NCBI GenBank assembly: GCA_013398275.1 | Contig: VZSE01000441.1 | Span: forward strand, 1 to 64,000 | From: Promerops cafer | Taxonomy: Eukaryota > Chordata > Aves > Passeriformes > Nectariniidae | Length of the DNA: 64,000 bases | Direction: 5' to 3' | Shown here: piece by piece, positions 46,001 to 57,828 of the stretch | Layout of the letters: every line of letters starts with the position of its first letter | How positions within the stretch are numbered: position 1 is the first letter of the stretch | The notes under the pieces: generated by a model | Seen by the model: the letters and a program-made list of their open reading frames with translations, nothing else | Database searches by the model: none | What the model was told of the DNA's origin: nothing | Made by a program: the position numbers and the translations under genes

Positions 46001-49000
46001 TAGTTCTGATTGTAAACCCCAAAGTCATCTAGGAGTCCTGAAACACACATTTCCAGTCCATGGCACTCTTACATACCATAGTGAATTAAGCAGAAGAGAC
46101 TGGCATACCATTTCCCTCAATCCTATTTATCCTCAATTTTGCAGCAAACAATTCTGTAGAACGCAACTAGCTCCCATCCATCTACCATAAAAGCAAACAT
46201 GCCAGAATACCAGAATACCAGACAATAATTGCCACAACCAACATCCACCCACAATGTCAAAAGCAGAAAAATTAAAATGCAGACTCAATTAATAATGCCC
46301 ACAATGTATGAAAAGCAAATTGTCTTCAGCATGTGGTCTACAAGCATCTTTTGAAGATTAAACTGTGTCATGTTTGTCTAGAATCTCTTGATATGAGTTT
46401 GCAAATTTCTGGAGAGTGTGCTTCACAGCCTGACATGATGTGGATTGGCCTGATTCCCTGTGAGAATGATAATCAGAATTAATATTTGAACATTTATTGA
46501 TTGTGAGAGGAAAGCAGCTGGGCAGCTCATGCTCAAGATGCATTGCTAGCACTGCTGGGATGGGACAAGCCTTGCCCAGGGAATAAGACCTCAAGGCTTT
46601 GGATGAATGTCTTTCTTGGGAGCTTCTCAAGTGAGAAGACCTATTTAATGAGATATCCAAGGTCAGAACTGAAGGATAGAGTCAGGTGAGAATGAAGGCA
46701 GGCAACAGCAGAGGTTTTGCACTGCAACACAATACAATGGGTAATCCTTCTATTATCCAAAGGACAGAGTTGCTCTGTGGCAACTGTGACCATAGAGAAG
46801 ACTGGAGAGAAAACCTCTTTCCTGGCAGATCAGGCTGCAGTGCTAGACAACTGCTGTCACAGAAATGTGAAATAGGAGCCTTGGACACAGTTTGTGTCTT
46901 TCTTCCATTATAACTATGTTTTTTATTCATTTAGCCATATTGCCTGCTTATCTGTGGGATTTTCCATAATGTCCCTGAGAAAGCTGCACTATAGACACAA
47001 GGACCAAACAACCCAGATCAAGGTGCACTGTCTCAGAGCAAACCCCTCCAATGACAGCTTTATAATATCATTGTGTGAGAGAAAAGCAAGCAGCACTCGG
47101 TATGGCAAACAGTTTTTCTGTCTTTCCACCTTTAGAAGAAGCCAACACTGCACAGAAGAACATGGGAACACAGAAGAACATGGGAAAAACTTTAATCTCT
47201 GACATAATTTCAGGAGAATTTTGCTGAAGATGTATCTGGTTTATACACTTATTCTGGGGGAAAAAAAAAAAAGTTCAGTGAAAACATTTGTATCCACAAT
47301 TGACATTCTTTGCCAAAACAGCCCTGGGTTTAGGTATCAGCATCCCCACAATTGCAACTTGAGCTATGTTGGGAGGAGACTTATGTTTATAAATACAAAC
47401 ATATACACATAAATACATTTTTTACCCATGTGTTTTTCAAATAAAGAAGAAAGGCTTCCCATATGCACAGTAGAAGATCCAGGGAATTCAAGGCTTTCCA
47501 TGGCAGCTGCTTTTATTTATCCCTGTCATACCTTTGAAGATGTTGGTTTCATCCTGAGGCTGGTGAAACTGTGAACATTTTTATAAGTTGGAAAAAGCTT
47601 TCTTCTACTGAATTTTAAATATAGCTCATAATCCATATCATTTATATGAAAATGAGCTGGAAGTTCATATTCTGACTGTCACTGAGGATCATGCTACACT
47701 TTGAGGGCAGATATGGGGCCATCTGTAAGCACAATGCACCCAGCAATTTCCCCAGCTGCTGCCCATGTGCCCTGTACATCACCCATAGGATAGGCTGGAC
47801 TATTCCTGAGCTATTCTACATGTAAATTTGGGATAGTGTTTAAAAGCACCTGGCAGCCTATGAAATGCTGAATTGATGTATCAACACCTTTGGAAACAGA
47901 GGGAAACCTTGGATGGCCCAACAACATCAAGGTACTGTACAGCAGATGACACAAACCTCAGATGAGAAGATAATTTCTGCTCTTGGAGAGTTCAGTATGG
48001 GGTGTGTTAGTTACCAATGCTTCCTGCTCCTCCTGCTCCACCTAATGAAAAAAATTCACATTGTAGCACTCTGAGATTTCACCATTCACCTGCCTCTAGC
48101 CTTCAAACCTTAGAGAAAATTCATTTAATAGGAATTTCTCTATTGCACTTCAGGGGTAGCCAGCAGGAAAGAGATAAAGAAGCCACAAGCATAAGAAGCT
48201 TCATGGTGCAGGTCTCCCCTTTCTGTTTATCTCAGAAATACTTGAGTAGAGGATGTTGCTTGCTTCTCTCGCCTGGGGGGGAAAAAAAAAAAAAAACACA
48301 TATGAAAAATCAATACAGAAACAAGTTTCTAGCAGGGCTAACCCCAAGCTAGTCAACGGAAAAGAGACTCCTGGCTCTAGCAGTCAGGCTGTCTTGGTGT
48401 GTTGGATATTTTTGATTAAATTTCATCTGTACTGTGCTGTAGAACCTAAACTATTCCCAGATTCTGTGTAGCAATGATGGGACCTTGGCAGAAACAGTAT
48501 TAGGGGACCAGTGGTGGATGCATCAAAGGAGCATGATAAACATAATCTTATTTAATGTATTTCTCCAGCAGGCTTTTTTTGCCTCTCCAGGGACTGTAAT
48601 TCACCTGAAGTGAAAAGTCAGACATTCCTTATGTTTTGTGAACTGAGACTGTGATCTGATTTTCAATTTTTTTTATCAAATTTTGACTACTCAAGAGTGA
48701 CTGAATATTATAATTTTTACTTGGTCCTTCTCCCTGTTTGTAGGAAGAGCACTCATGATCTATAGAAGTATAAAATAATCTTTTTTTTTTTTTCTGGAAG
48801 ACAAAAGGTTATCTGCAGCCCAAGTTATCCATCTGTATTTTATTAGAGCAAAGAGACAAAACCAAGATTTCCAGCCAAAACCAACAACCTCGAAAAATAC
48901 AGTTTTGTTCACCAGCTTAGTCATCCTGCACTTTGCCCATTTGATTGGGTTTTGAGCAAAACAACTAAAAAGAAGTGTGTGTTGCATTAGGATCTCTACC

Positions 49001-51097
49001 AAACTCTGTAAGGGAAGCCAAAGAAAAAATTACTCACACACTGGGAAGAATTCCACCTGTTAGTATCCAAATTATGTTTCTCTGTCAGGCTGGAAGCAGC
49101 TGATGCAGTAGTTCCCATGGGAATATTTTCATCCTGAACAAAATGCACATTTAAAGCCACTTCCTGAGTTTGTCCTATTTATTGTTTGCATTTTGTGCTG
49201 CCCTCTAACCAGCACAGAGCCTGGTACTGCATGAGCCTTTCTGCACCCCCAGACTTCACTGCTGCTCCCAGTTTTTAAGGAAATTAAAGGTAAATAATGT
49301 AAGAAAGTCATTACTCTCTTCAGGACTGGGAAAGCCATGGAAGAGGTCCCCTGTGAAAAGGGGTTTATTGAGAAGCAGGAACAATGGGAAATGGATTTGC
49401 TTGAAGAGATATGCTAAAGACCTTGGAATTCCAAACAAAACCATGCCATATAAAAATAGGCTCAAAAGATGCCTACAGTAATGGTCTAAAGTTCACTACC
49501 TAGAGATACTTCTTGAATTCTTCTTCCAGGAATTGAGAATTGATTATTAAAAAGCTGGTTGATTATGCACAGAAGAATACACAATTATGCACCACCAGTG
49601 CATCCCAGTCCCCACTACAGACTTGGATCTCTTCCTATTCTGCATGGCCACAAAAAGAAATGGAGATGGGGACTGACCACAGGCAGGCAGATTTTATAGG
49701 CACTTTTTCCAGCTGTTCCTCCAGATGCCTCAGAATCACAATTCTGTGGCTGTGAATCAGCCTTGAACACAGGGAGCCAATAAAGTTGCTCCATTGTATT
49801 CCTTTGTTGCTGTCTGAGTGATGGTGAGGAATGATGGCAGCAACATGTTCCTGCATCACCCTTGATGGCAAGCAAGAGAATTAGGCATGAAGCTGGAATT
49901 TGTGGACATGTCTGCGCAGACTCATACAGGCAGATGTGAGCATGCCTTGCTATGCTGTGAGCTAGCCAAGTATCAATAAGATGGATGTGATTTTATGTGC
50001 CAGATCTGTATCCATCTCTGTGGATTTCTGTGATTATCTTCTGAGGTCTAGTTTGAATATTACCAATTTGTCTGCATGATCAACATTTCAGACTTACTTG
50101 AAAAATGCAAAAATAAAGACAATTTTACATTTTTGGATAATTCAGAATAGTGCTATATTCTACAATTACTCCAATTGCTGTTGATGAAAGGAAGGCATTT
50201 CACTGGTTCAGTCCTAACAACTGGAATATTGCAGAATGTTCCTACACAGTTGTTTTTCAAATAAAATTAATTGTCTTTAAAAGTGGATCCAATGAGCCTT
50301 TAGCTTAAAGTCATGAATCTCTCTGTTCATAGCATAGATTTGAGCCAGATGTTTTACATTTTTCATGCCTGAGCCATGAGCTGAATTTCTGACTATTGAC
50401 CCACGTTTTGGAGTGAATACGTCAAGAAATCCTTTGTGGTAACTGTAGTTTCCTGTCAGATGGAAAAATGTTGGAAACTCTTTCTCATGAACTTCAGTCC
50501 CTCACTGGCTCTATTTCCTGTCCAAGACCTTTCTAAGTGGGTTGGCATAGTGACAAGCCTTATCTAACATGCAATCGCTGATTAGGGAAAAAGGGAATGT
50601 CAGTGGCAGTTTAGACAAACGGTAAGGAAACTTCTTTCCTAGCTCACTTTTTTAGGCATATGGTGAAAGAATCTAAATGCAGTTTGTGGTATCATTCAGG
50701 CCAGTGTCCTCAGAGCAGTTATTAGCTAAGACTTCATTTGTACTTGGCAATATTTGGATCTCTAATGTACTTGAGCAGATAGGCTTTGTAGTGGTAAATA
50801 AAAAAAAACATTCTCTGTAAACACAAACACTCTGGGCACAAACAACTCTCTTGTCCTCTCTTAAGATGTACTTAGGAGCTGTTCAGATCACATGTCTGTC
50901 CCTTCCCCTTCACTATATAGCAAGTTGCTTTCATAAATTCACATGGATTAATTCTATTACTGTACAGACTGTGAGCTCAGTGATGACATGGCCATTTAAA
51001 CCCCTTAGCAGGCTTGGTCAAGCTCTGATCTAAGTTCCAGCTTGCAAAAGACACCAAACAGTTTTGCAGGTATAAAGACAAGACATGACAGTCTTCA
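43030..51097. other. Long intergenic stretch without recognised genes
   Basis: About 8 kb of unique AT-rich sequence. It contains T runs (45151), A runs (47261, 48280) and G runs (43431). I found no exon, tRNA-like sequence or transposon that I can support. Confidence 0.55.
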
Positions 51098-51318
51098 TGC
51101 AAAGATTAGATTAAATATTAGGAAAAAATTCTTTACTGTGAGGGTGGTGAGGTGCTGGCACACGCTGCCCAGAGAAGCTGTGGATGCCCCATCTCTGGAA
51201 ATGTTCAAGGCCAGTGGAGCAATCTAGTCCAATGGAAACTGGCTCTGCCTGTGGCAGGAGGTTTAGAACTGGATGATCTTTAAGATATCTTCCAACACAG
51301 GCCATTCTATGATTTTAG
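51098..51318 (+). mobile_element. CR1 LINE fragment, sense, with a small internal deletion
   Basis: AGATTAAATATTAGGAAAAA, GTGAGGGTGGTGAGGTGCTG and TGGATGCCCCATCTCTGGAA are followed by AAGGCCAGTGGAGCAATCTA, where the usual CTGGATGGG segment is missing. It ends CCATTCTATGATTTTA. Confidence 0.92.
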
Positions 51319-51570
51319 GATGTTCAGGGAGAATGAAATCCTCAAGGATCTGAGCTTGACCAATCCTTTGCTGATGTAGAGCCAAATATCAGAACTTTCA
51401 TCCACTATTTTCTCTTGTCCCTAAAGAGATAATGGTGAGAAGGAAGGTGAAGTAGAAGAATGGAAGAAAAGCTGAAAATCTCCGATAGCTCTGCACAGGT
51501 GTTCAGGACATGCTGCAGTCACACCTTTTCTAAAACTTGTCACATAGTTTTTGTCAGCCGAGCAAAAATG

Positions 51571-51928
51571 GTCACAGAATAATGGAATACTTTGGGTTGG
51601 CAGAGACCCTCTAAAGGTCATCTAGTCAAACCCCCTTGCCATGGGCAGGCTTATCTTCAGCTAGATCAGGTTACTCAGAGCCTTGACCAATCTGACCTTG
51701 AAGGTTTCCAGGGATGGAGCATCCACCACCAATCTAGGCATCACCCTCAATATAAAAATTTTCTTCTGTATATCTAGAGTCAACCCACCCTCTTTTAGCT
51801 TAAAACCCTTACTCCTTGTCCCCTTGCATCAGGGTCTGCTAAAACATCTGTTCCCATCTTTCCTGTACATCCTCTGGAAGTACTGGAAGGCCATGATAAA
51901 GTCTCTGGAACCTTCTCCAGGCAGTAAT
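51571..51928 (-). mobile_element. CR1 LINE fragment, antisense
   Basis: The plus strand reads CACAGAATAATGGAATACTT, GGGTTGGCAGAGACCC, GGTCATCTAGTCAAACCCC, GCCATGGGCAGG, then CAGGGATGGAGCATCCACCA. This is a reverse-complement CR1 tail, and similarity extends to about the TTCTCCAGGC near 51920. Confidence 0.92.
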
Positions 51929-53499
51929 GAGGTGTTTTTCGTGCAAGGGGTATAACTGCACAGAGAGGCTCTGCAGCAGCGCCCCAGCTGTGGCTGTCGC
52001 TGCAGGGCTGGCAGCAGGAGACATCTAGTGGTGTTCAGCTGTAAATATAAGAATAAGCAGCAGCCGGTGCATCATTCTCCTGGCTCCAGAGTAAGATTGC
52101 CTTTTTCAAGTGCTGCAGGAACAGCTGTGTGCTTTCAGGTAGCATTTGTACTCCTGCTCTTTGTGACTCCACCATATATATTTGCATCGCACAGAAGTGA
52201 GGTATTTATGTGCACAGGCTAGAGGTGACAGTTTTAATTTGCATAGTTAGGTATATGTGGAGGATGAAACCTACTAGAAACTTGTCTTTTAATGAAGTTG
52301 TGAACCAAGCTGATCAAAAATATCGCTTGTAGTTTTTTCTTACAAAATTGCAGTGCTGAGGTATATCCTAAAAGCCTGAACTAAAACTAAATAGCTGCTA
52401 ACAACACATAAAATTATGTTACCCCTTGGGATGAGACACTCCTGCAAAAATTCAGTGTCACACTCCCAGCAACATCACTATCACTTGCTTATGTACCCCT
52501 TTATTAGCCTCTCCACGTCAGAGTAAAAGACTCAGAATAAGTCCATACAGAGAAAGCTTCATATAATGCCTTTGCCATATAGCTGGAGAAGGATGGCTCA
52601 TTTTATTTATTTATTTATTCAAAAATTACTTTGAAAATGGAAGTGAGGAGGGCCACTGAAAAGGCTGCATTGGGGTTTTTTATCTGTGTAAAGCATACCT
52701 TTAGGATGGATTTTCAGCACAGTGCCCCTTTGGCTGTGATCCAGAAAAGCACAGGAGTCTGAGGCTGAAGTCAAACAGGTATTTACGTGCTTTCCTGAAC
52801 TAGGGCCAGAATGCTGACTGCTTCGCACAGTCAAGTCTCTGGCACAAAAAATAACAACAAAAGGTCACCAGAAGTTCCAACTGTGTTCTGAGAATTTATT
52901 TCTATACTGCTGGAAAATAAATTTGAGTGCTGATCAGAAACCAATAGGTTGAAATCAAATGCATATGGCAGACTCTTTGGTAAAGTTAATGTTGTGAGCA
53001 TGTCGTCAATTTTGCACAGTATGTCCAGCCTGGTAAAGTAGAATTTTTTTTAATTATCCTGTTCCAGAAATAAAAACAATTTGACACTTGATTGCCCAAA
53101 TTGTCAAAACTCATTAAAAAAAAAAAAAACAACATTTTTCTTGAAGTCACTGCTTTTTCTTTTGCTTCTTATTTTTGAATAAAGAAAGGAAAAAAAACAT
53201 CCAATGCAAGTTGCACGTTCCAGTGCTGCCTCTAGGATATTATAATATTATTAGCAACACTTTGTTTGGACTGAAATATTGATTTACAATACTAAAAGAA
53301 TCTCATAACCAAGTAAAAGAAAGTGCCAAACATCAGGGTACCCTCACCCAAAAACTTATGTTATGTGAATGATGTTCTACCAGACCACTCTTAAAAGACC
53401 ATCCCTCTCTTTTTTTCATCTGATGTCCAGTGTCCCTTCCCTCCCTTCATGAATCATTGTAAATAGTCTGGCTCTGTCTTCCTGACAACCACCTCACAG
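51929..53499. other. Intergenic AT-rich sequence
   Basis: No gene recognised. It contains a TTTA repeat at about 52601-52620 and A runs near 53115 and 53190. Confidence 0.55.
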
Positions 53500-53990
53500 A
53501 TATGGAGAGGCTGATATTACGTGCCCCCAAAAACTGCTCTTCTCTGGGCTGATCAAGCCTGTTTTCATCTGCCTCCCCTGACACAACATGTGCTCCATGC
53601 CCCTGATGGTGGCCCTCCAGCTGACTTGCCCAAGTTCATCATTCTTTTTCTTTTATTGGGGGCCCAAAAACTAGTCACACCACAATATTCCATGAGTGGT
53701 CTAACAAGTGATTGGTAGAAAAGAACAATGATCCCTTCCCTCCAGTATCTTCTAGCCACACTCCTGTTAGTACAGTACAAAAACTTTGATGTTTTCATTG
53801 CTGCCAGGGCACATCACTAACTTACATTTGGGTTCTTATTGTTCCCCAGTCAGTCGTGTCTAGCCTGCACCACTGAGATGAGTTCTTCCTTCCATGGGGC
53901 AGGACTTTGCAGCTTTGTTCAATTTCATAGGGTGCCTGTTGACCCATTCCTCCAACCCGTCCAGGCCTTTCTGAATGGCAGCCCTGTTCC
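53500..53990 (-). mobile_element. Old CR1 LINE fragment, antisense, ORF2 region
   Basis: The plus strand carries reverse-complement CR1 phrases, including GGGGCCCAAAAACTAGTCAC, ATTCCATGAGTGGTCTAACA and CTGCCAGGGCAC. It also has GGTGCCTGTTGACCCATTCC followed by TCCAACCCGTCCAGGCC. The minus frame shows FYQSLVRPLMEYCGV, close to the conserved reverse-transcriptase C-terminal motif. It is heavily mutated and lacks the 3' tail. Confidence 0.78.
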
Positions 53991-54014
53991 CAAGGCTTAG
54001 TGCACCTGCAAAGC

Positions 54015-54185
54015 CGACGAAGTGCATCCCTCGGGCTCATCAGAGCCCAGCGCAGCCCGGCTGGCGGTGGTTCAGCACCACGGGCAGCGCCCGCCGCGTC
54101 CCGAGTGGGGCGGGAGGGATGCTGAGCTGCGGGGATCTCCCCTCGGCAATAGGGGAAATACCTCCTCGGCTCTTCCGAAACGTCC
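54015..54185. other. Small CpG-rich patch
   Basis: About 170 bases rich in GC and CpG (GCAGCGCCCGCCGCGTCCCG) between the old CR1 and AT-rich sequence. No protein similarity is seen in any frame. It could be a small orphan CpG island or a fragment of an old GC-rich element. Confidence 0.5.
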
Positions 54186-55180
54186 ACACAGCCCTGGCTT
54201 TTTAGGAACATACGGGAGGGACTTAGGTGTGTCTGTGGGTGTGGGCTGGGCTTTCCCTGCTGGGGTGGGTGTGTTAGCTTTTAAGCATCTGCACATGGAC
54301 GAGCTGCAAAGAAAGCTGTTTGTAATTCTCTGTCCCCAGTGATTTCTTGGCTTGGATTGAAAGTGCCTGCAAAACTCTTTGGAAATGTCAGGTTAATTTG
54401 CTATGACATTTCTGTCTTCTTTTTTTTCTCCACTTTCGCTGACAGTGGCTTATAACTGCTTGCAGTGCTTTCTGTGGAAGAAAAAAGCGTCCATGAGAAA
54501 AGCAGTGGTGGACTTTTGAGGATGTGATCATAAATAGATGTTAGGAATTCATGACATCCCAGTTCGTTACATGCTATTAAATGTGAGATGATGAAAGGGG
54601 AAAAGAAAGGTTGGCAACATGGGGGGCATTAAGACCCCCGAAAGTTTGCTTTATTAAATACACATGCATAGAGTCCTTTCTAGTTGTTTTTCATTTGATG
54701 GTGGCTATCATGTCTCAGATCCAGCTGCCCACTGCCTTCTTCCCTCCCTCTAAGTGATGGTTTCTGTCATGTAACTTCTTAAGGAATTAAGCTCCTTGTT
54801 TTTAAATGGCTACTACTGGTAAAGCTGGTAAATCCTGCTCTTAGAGCTTGGATGTCCTTCCATCTTTATGAAACTCTGTGAAAATCAACAGGATTGGGTT
54901 AATCAACACTGCCATGGGTTAATGCAGGGTCTTCATTCCTGAACCGCTTCACAGACCTCCTTGTGGAGACATATCTTGCTCTTGCAAAGTCTTACCCATC
55001 CATCAGCTTTTGGAGACCCTCAGGAATTAATGCAGTGCACTTTCATCCTTCCTGTGCTATTACAGCCTGTCTCACCTTTCCCGGCACCCTGTCTTTGCAG
55101 GGAGCACTCCCTTTCCTCCATCAGCACAGCTGCTCTCCATCTCTAGAGCTCTAAGAGACCTCACAGCCCCGGGGAGCCTG
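54186..55180. other. Intergenic sequence between two GC-rich patches
   Basis: Nothing supported by sequence. There is a pyrimidine-rich stretch ending TGTCTTTGCAG near 55100 that resembles a splice acceptor, but no recognisable exon follows. Confidence 0.45.
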
Positions 55181-55680
55181 GAGCAGGGGGAGAGGAGGGA
55201 TGTGACTGTCTTTACCTCACCACACGAACCAGGGACTGCAGAGAACAGGTGGAACAAACATCCCTCCCCCCTCCTTGGGAGCTGGATGGCCAGCGAGGAC
55301 CTGCTGTCGCCCTCCCCCCGGGGGCTGGAGATGACAGCCCATCCATCACCCTCTGCCTGGGGTGCTCCCGCATCCTCCCCGTAGCAGTAGTAGCGACAAC
55401 ACCCACACGGCTGGGGGACACGGGGAGGGGGATACGACTCCCACGGCAGAGCCTTGAGGAAGTGGGGACACACACACTTCCCCGGCCGCCGCAGCTGCCT
55501 CCTCCCCGCAGGTCCCAGCCGCGCTCCCGCCGCTCCCCGCCTTGCTGCTGCTGGCGCTGCCCGGCCCCGCGCCGGAGGGTGAGTGCGTGGGACTGCACGG
55601 AGCGCATCCCACCGGGAACGGGGGCTGGGGGGCAGGGACGGGGCCCTGGGGACTCCCCCGCACTGCGGAGGGAGAGGTCA
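55180..55680. promoter_or_regulatory. Orphan CpG/GC-rich island
   Basis: An isolated GC-rich stretch, most CpG-dense at 55480-55620, far from any recognised gene. Such islands usually mark a transcription start, so an unannotated gene or noncoding RNA start is possible. I recognise no protein in its frames on either strand. It is immediately followed by a long pyrimidine tract. Confidence 0.5.
55512..55578 (+). other. Possible exon with signal-peptide-like coding (unrecognised)
   Basis: A pyrimidine-rich CTCCTCCCCGCAG precedes the segment, and a strong donor, GGTGAGTGC, follows it near 55578. Read in the frame starting at 55512 it gives VPAALPPLPALLLLALPGPA, resembling a signal-peptide core. 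However, the frame has a stop at 55455 and no ATG between, so it could be coding only if spliced to an upstream exon. GC-rich DNA readily yields Leu/Ala/Pro runs, so this is speculative. Confidence 0.2.
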
Positions 55681-55746
55681 TGCAGGTGCGATTAGAGAAG
55701 GCTAAAACAGACTAATGGACATAATAATCAATGGATGTGTTAGGGG

Positions 55747-55754
55747 TTTTTCTC

Positions 55755-55848
<94 letters not shown>

Positions 55849-55919
55849 TTCCTTCCTTCCTTCCTTCCTTCCTTCCTTCCTTCCTTCCTTCTCTCTTTCT
55901 TTCTCTTTTTCTCTTTTTT
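55747..55919 (+). repeat. 173-base pure pyrimidine tract: (TTTC)n then (TTCC)n
   Basis: Every base from 55747 to 55919 is C or T. TTTC units run to about 55845, then TTCC units to about 55890, then mixed CT/TTTC. It forms a long polypurine-polypyrimidine duplex. Confidence 0.97.
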
Positions 55920-57480
55920 ACAAATTGAAGCTTTTTCTGCTGGAGTAGCCTGGAACAGAAATTTTGTAGGAGCAAATCAGTTACAATTTGGACATTTGGT
56001 GTTCTTTGGCAAGGACTCAATGCCTCACATTGGGTCTCCCTTTTCACAGGCTGGGCTCTGCCATACATAAACCAGGTGTTTACACCCTGAGATTATGCAT
56101 GAGTGTAAGAGCAGGTGCTTCCAGCTGGTCCCCGCTGCCCTTCCTCCCTGCTCATTCCCCACAGTCAGTATGGGAAACTGCCAGGGATAAAGTGATGAGG
56201 ACATACACAGCATGGGGTGAACGTTCCCTGGCGCCCAAACCAGCCCTGGCCTCCTAAGCCAGCAGCCAGGACATAAACGCAGCAGAGGTGCTAACAGCTC
56301 AGTAAATTCACTCAGTAAACTAGTGGAAGAGAAGATCAGTTTAGATCCTTACTGTTCTCTCTGATGCCTATTCTAAGAAAGTAGAATTTTGTGGTTTTTG
56401 TAACAATGGGCCAGTCAAAGCATTGTGGTTTGAGCAGGAAGAAATCAAGTGACACGCTTTGGAAAATGTTTATAGAGAGTGGCAAATAGGGAAAAATCCT
56501 TTGTGTCAGAGACACATACCATTTCTTGATGCTGTATGCACTGCTTGGATTACTAAACTGGCTGAGGGAATGGTATAGATTTGTTGGTGCACCACAAGCC
56601 CTTCCACAGGGCTTGCACCTACGTCCCAAGTGCTGTCAGTACCAGACCATCAGAGAGCTGAAATTTAGAACATCTATTAGAGAAAACACCACTGTTCAGT
56701 GCTACTCACAGAAATAATTTTCTACATTGAAATAAATTCTTTTTTTGGACTAATTTGTTCTGGAGGTGGTTGAGTTTCCACTCATGCAGGGAATCAGAGT
56801 CCCAGTTATTCTATGCTGATCTCGCAGCAGGTTAAAGGGTCTTACTATTTAAGAAAAAAAACCCCTGTACATACTCTACTAAAAACTTCTGTCATAGTGC
56901 ACTTTTTTTGACAAGGAGTTAAAGAGTTCAGGATGCTGCAGTTCATTCTAATGGAGCAGATCTGAGCAGAGTGGACTGCACTGGCTTCCTATAATCTTCT
57001 AAATCTGTGATGACATGTTCAGTGATTTCACTGGGGCCAGGATTTTGCCCTTCTGTGTTAACTAGATGACTCTTTCCAGACATATGAGTACAGTTGAAAA
57101 TACAGAGGATAATTCAGTGGTATTTCTACACCGCCCAAGAGAGCACTGAGCAGAAATGGCACTAGTCCATCCATAAATTAGAGAGCTTAGCTGCCCAGGA
57201 CAAGGCTGCTTAGCCCAGTTACAGCATCAGAGTGACAGAGTTGGGCTGATCCTGGTGCCAGGGCCAAATTGTCTGTGCTGCCCTCCATGACACACAGAGG
57301 TTTGCTCTGCTGTATGTGGTAATGAAAGCTTTTTTTATTTAAAAAATTTTGCTCATCTATTTGCATGATTCATAGAAATAACTTTATGTATTTATGTATT
57401 ATGTAATCTATGTGTAATGAGCTAGTTTGTTTATTCTGGATTAATATATTGCTCTGTGAGCCATAAAAACAATGAGTTTT
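55920..57480. other. Intergenic unique sequence
   Basis: No gene, RNA or repeat recognised. Confidence 0.55.
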
Positions 57481-57828
57481 AGAATCATGGAATCATTTAG
57501 GTTGGTAAAATTTTTAAGATAATTCCATTCAACTGTTAGTTTGCTGATGGACTTGGCAGTGCTGGATTATGTCCCTAAATGCTGCATCTACACATCTTTT
57601 GAATACCTCCAGGGATTGCGACTCCATCACTTCCCTGGGCAGCCTGTTTCAGTGCTTGACCACCCTTTCCATGAAGAATTTTTTTTTAATATCCAATCCT
57701 GGTGCAACTTGAGGCCATTTCATCTTGTACTATTGCTTGTTGCACGGGTGAAGAGACCAACTCCCACCTGGCTGCAACCTCCTTTCAGGGGTTGTAGAGA
57801 GTGATTAAGGTCTCCCCTCACCATATTT
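57481..57828 (-). mobile_element. CR1 LINE fragment, antisense
   Basis: The plus strand has AATCATGGAATCATTTAGGT with a TTGG remnant, CTCCAGGGATTGCGACTCCA, ACTTCCCTGGGCAGCCTG, TTCCATGAAGAA and CACCTGGCTGCAACCTCCTT. This is a reverse-complement CR1 tail plus the KGGC-type ORF2 end. Confidence 0.9.

Noticed and set aside
55715..56068. Frames of Ser/Phe/Leu or Lys/Glu/Arg repeats over the pyrimidine tract
   Set aside because: These are translations of a tetranucleotide repeat.
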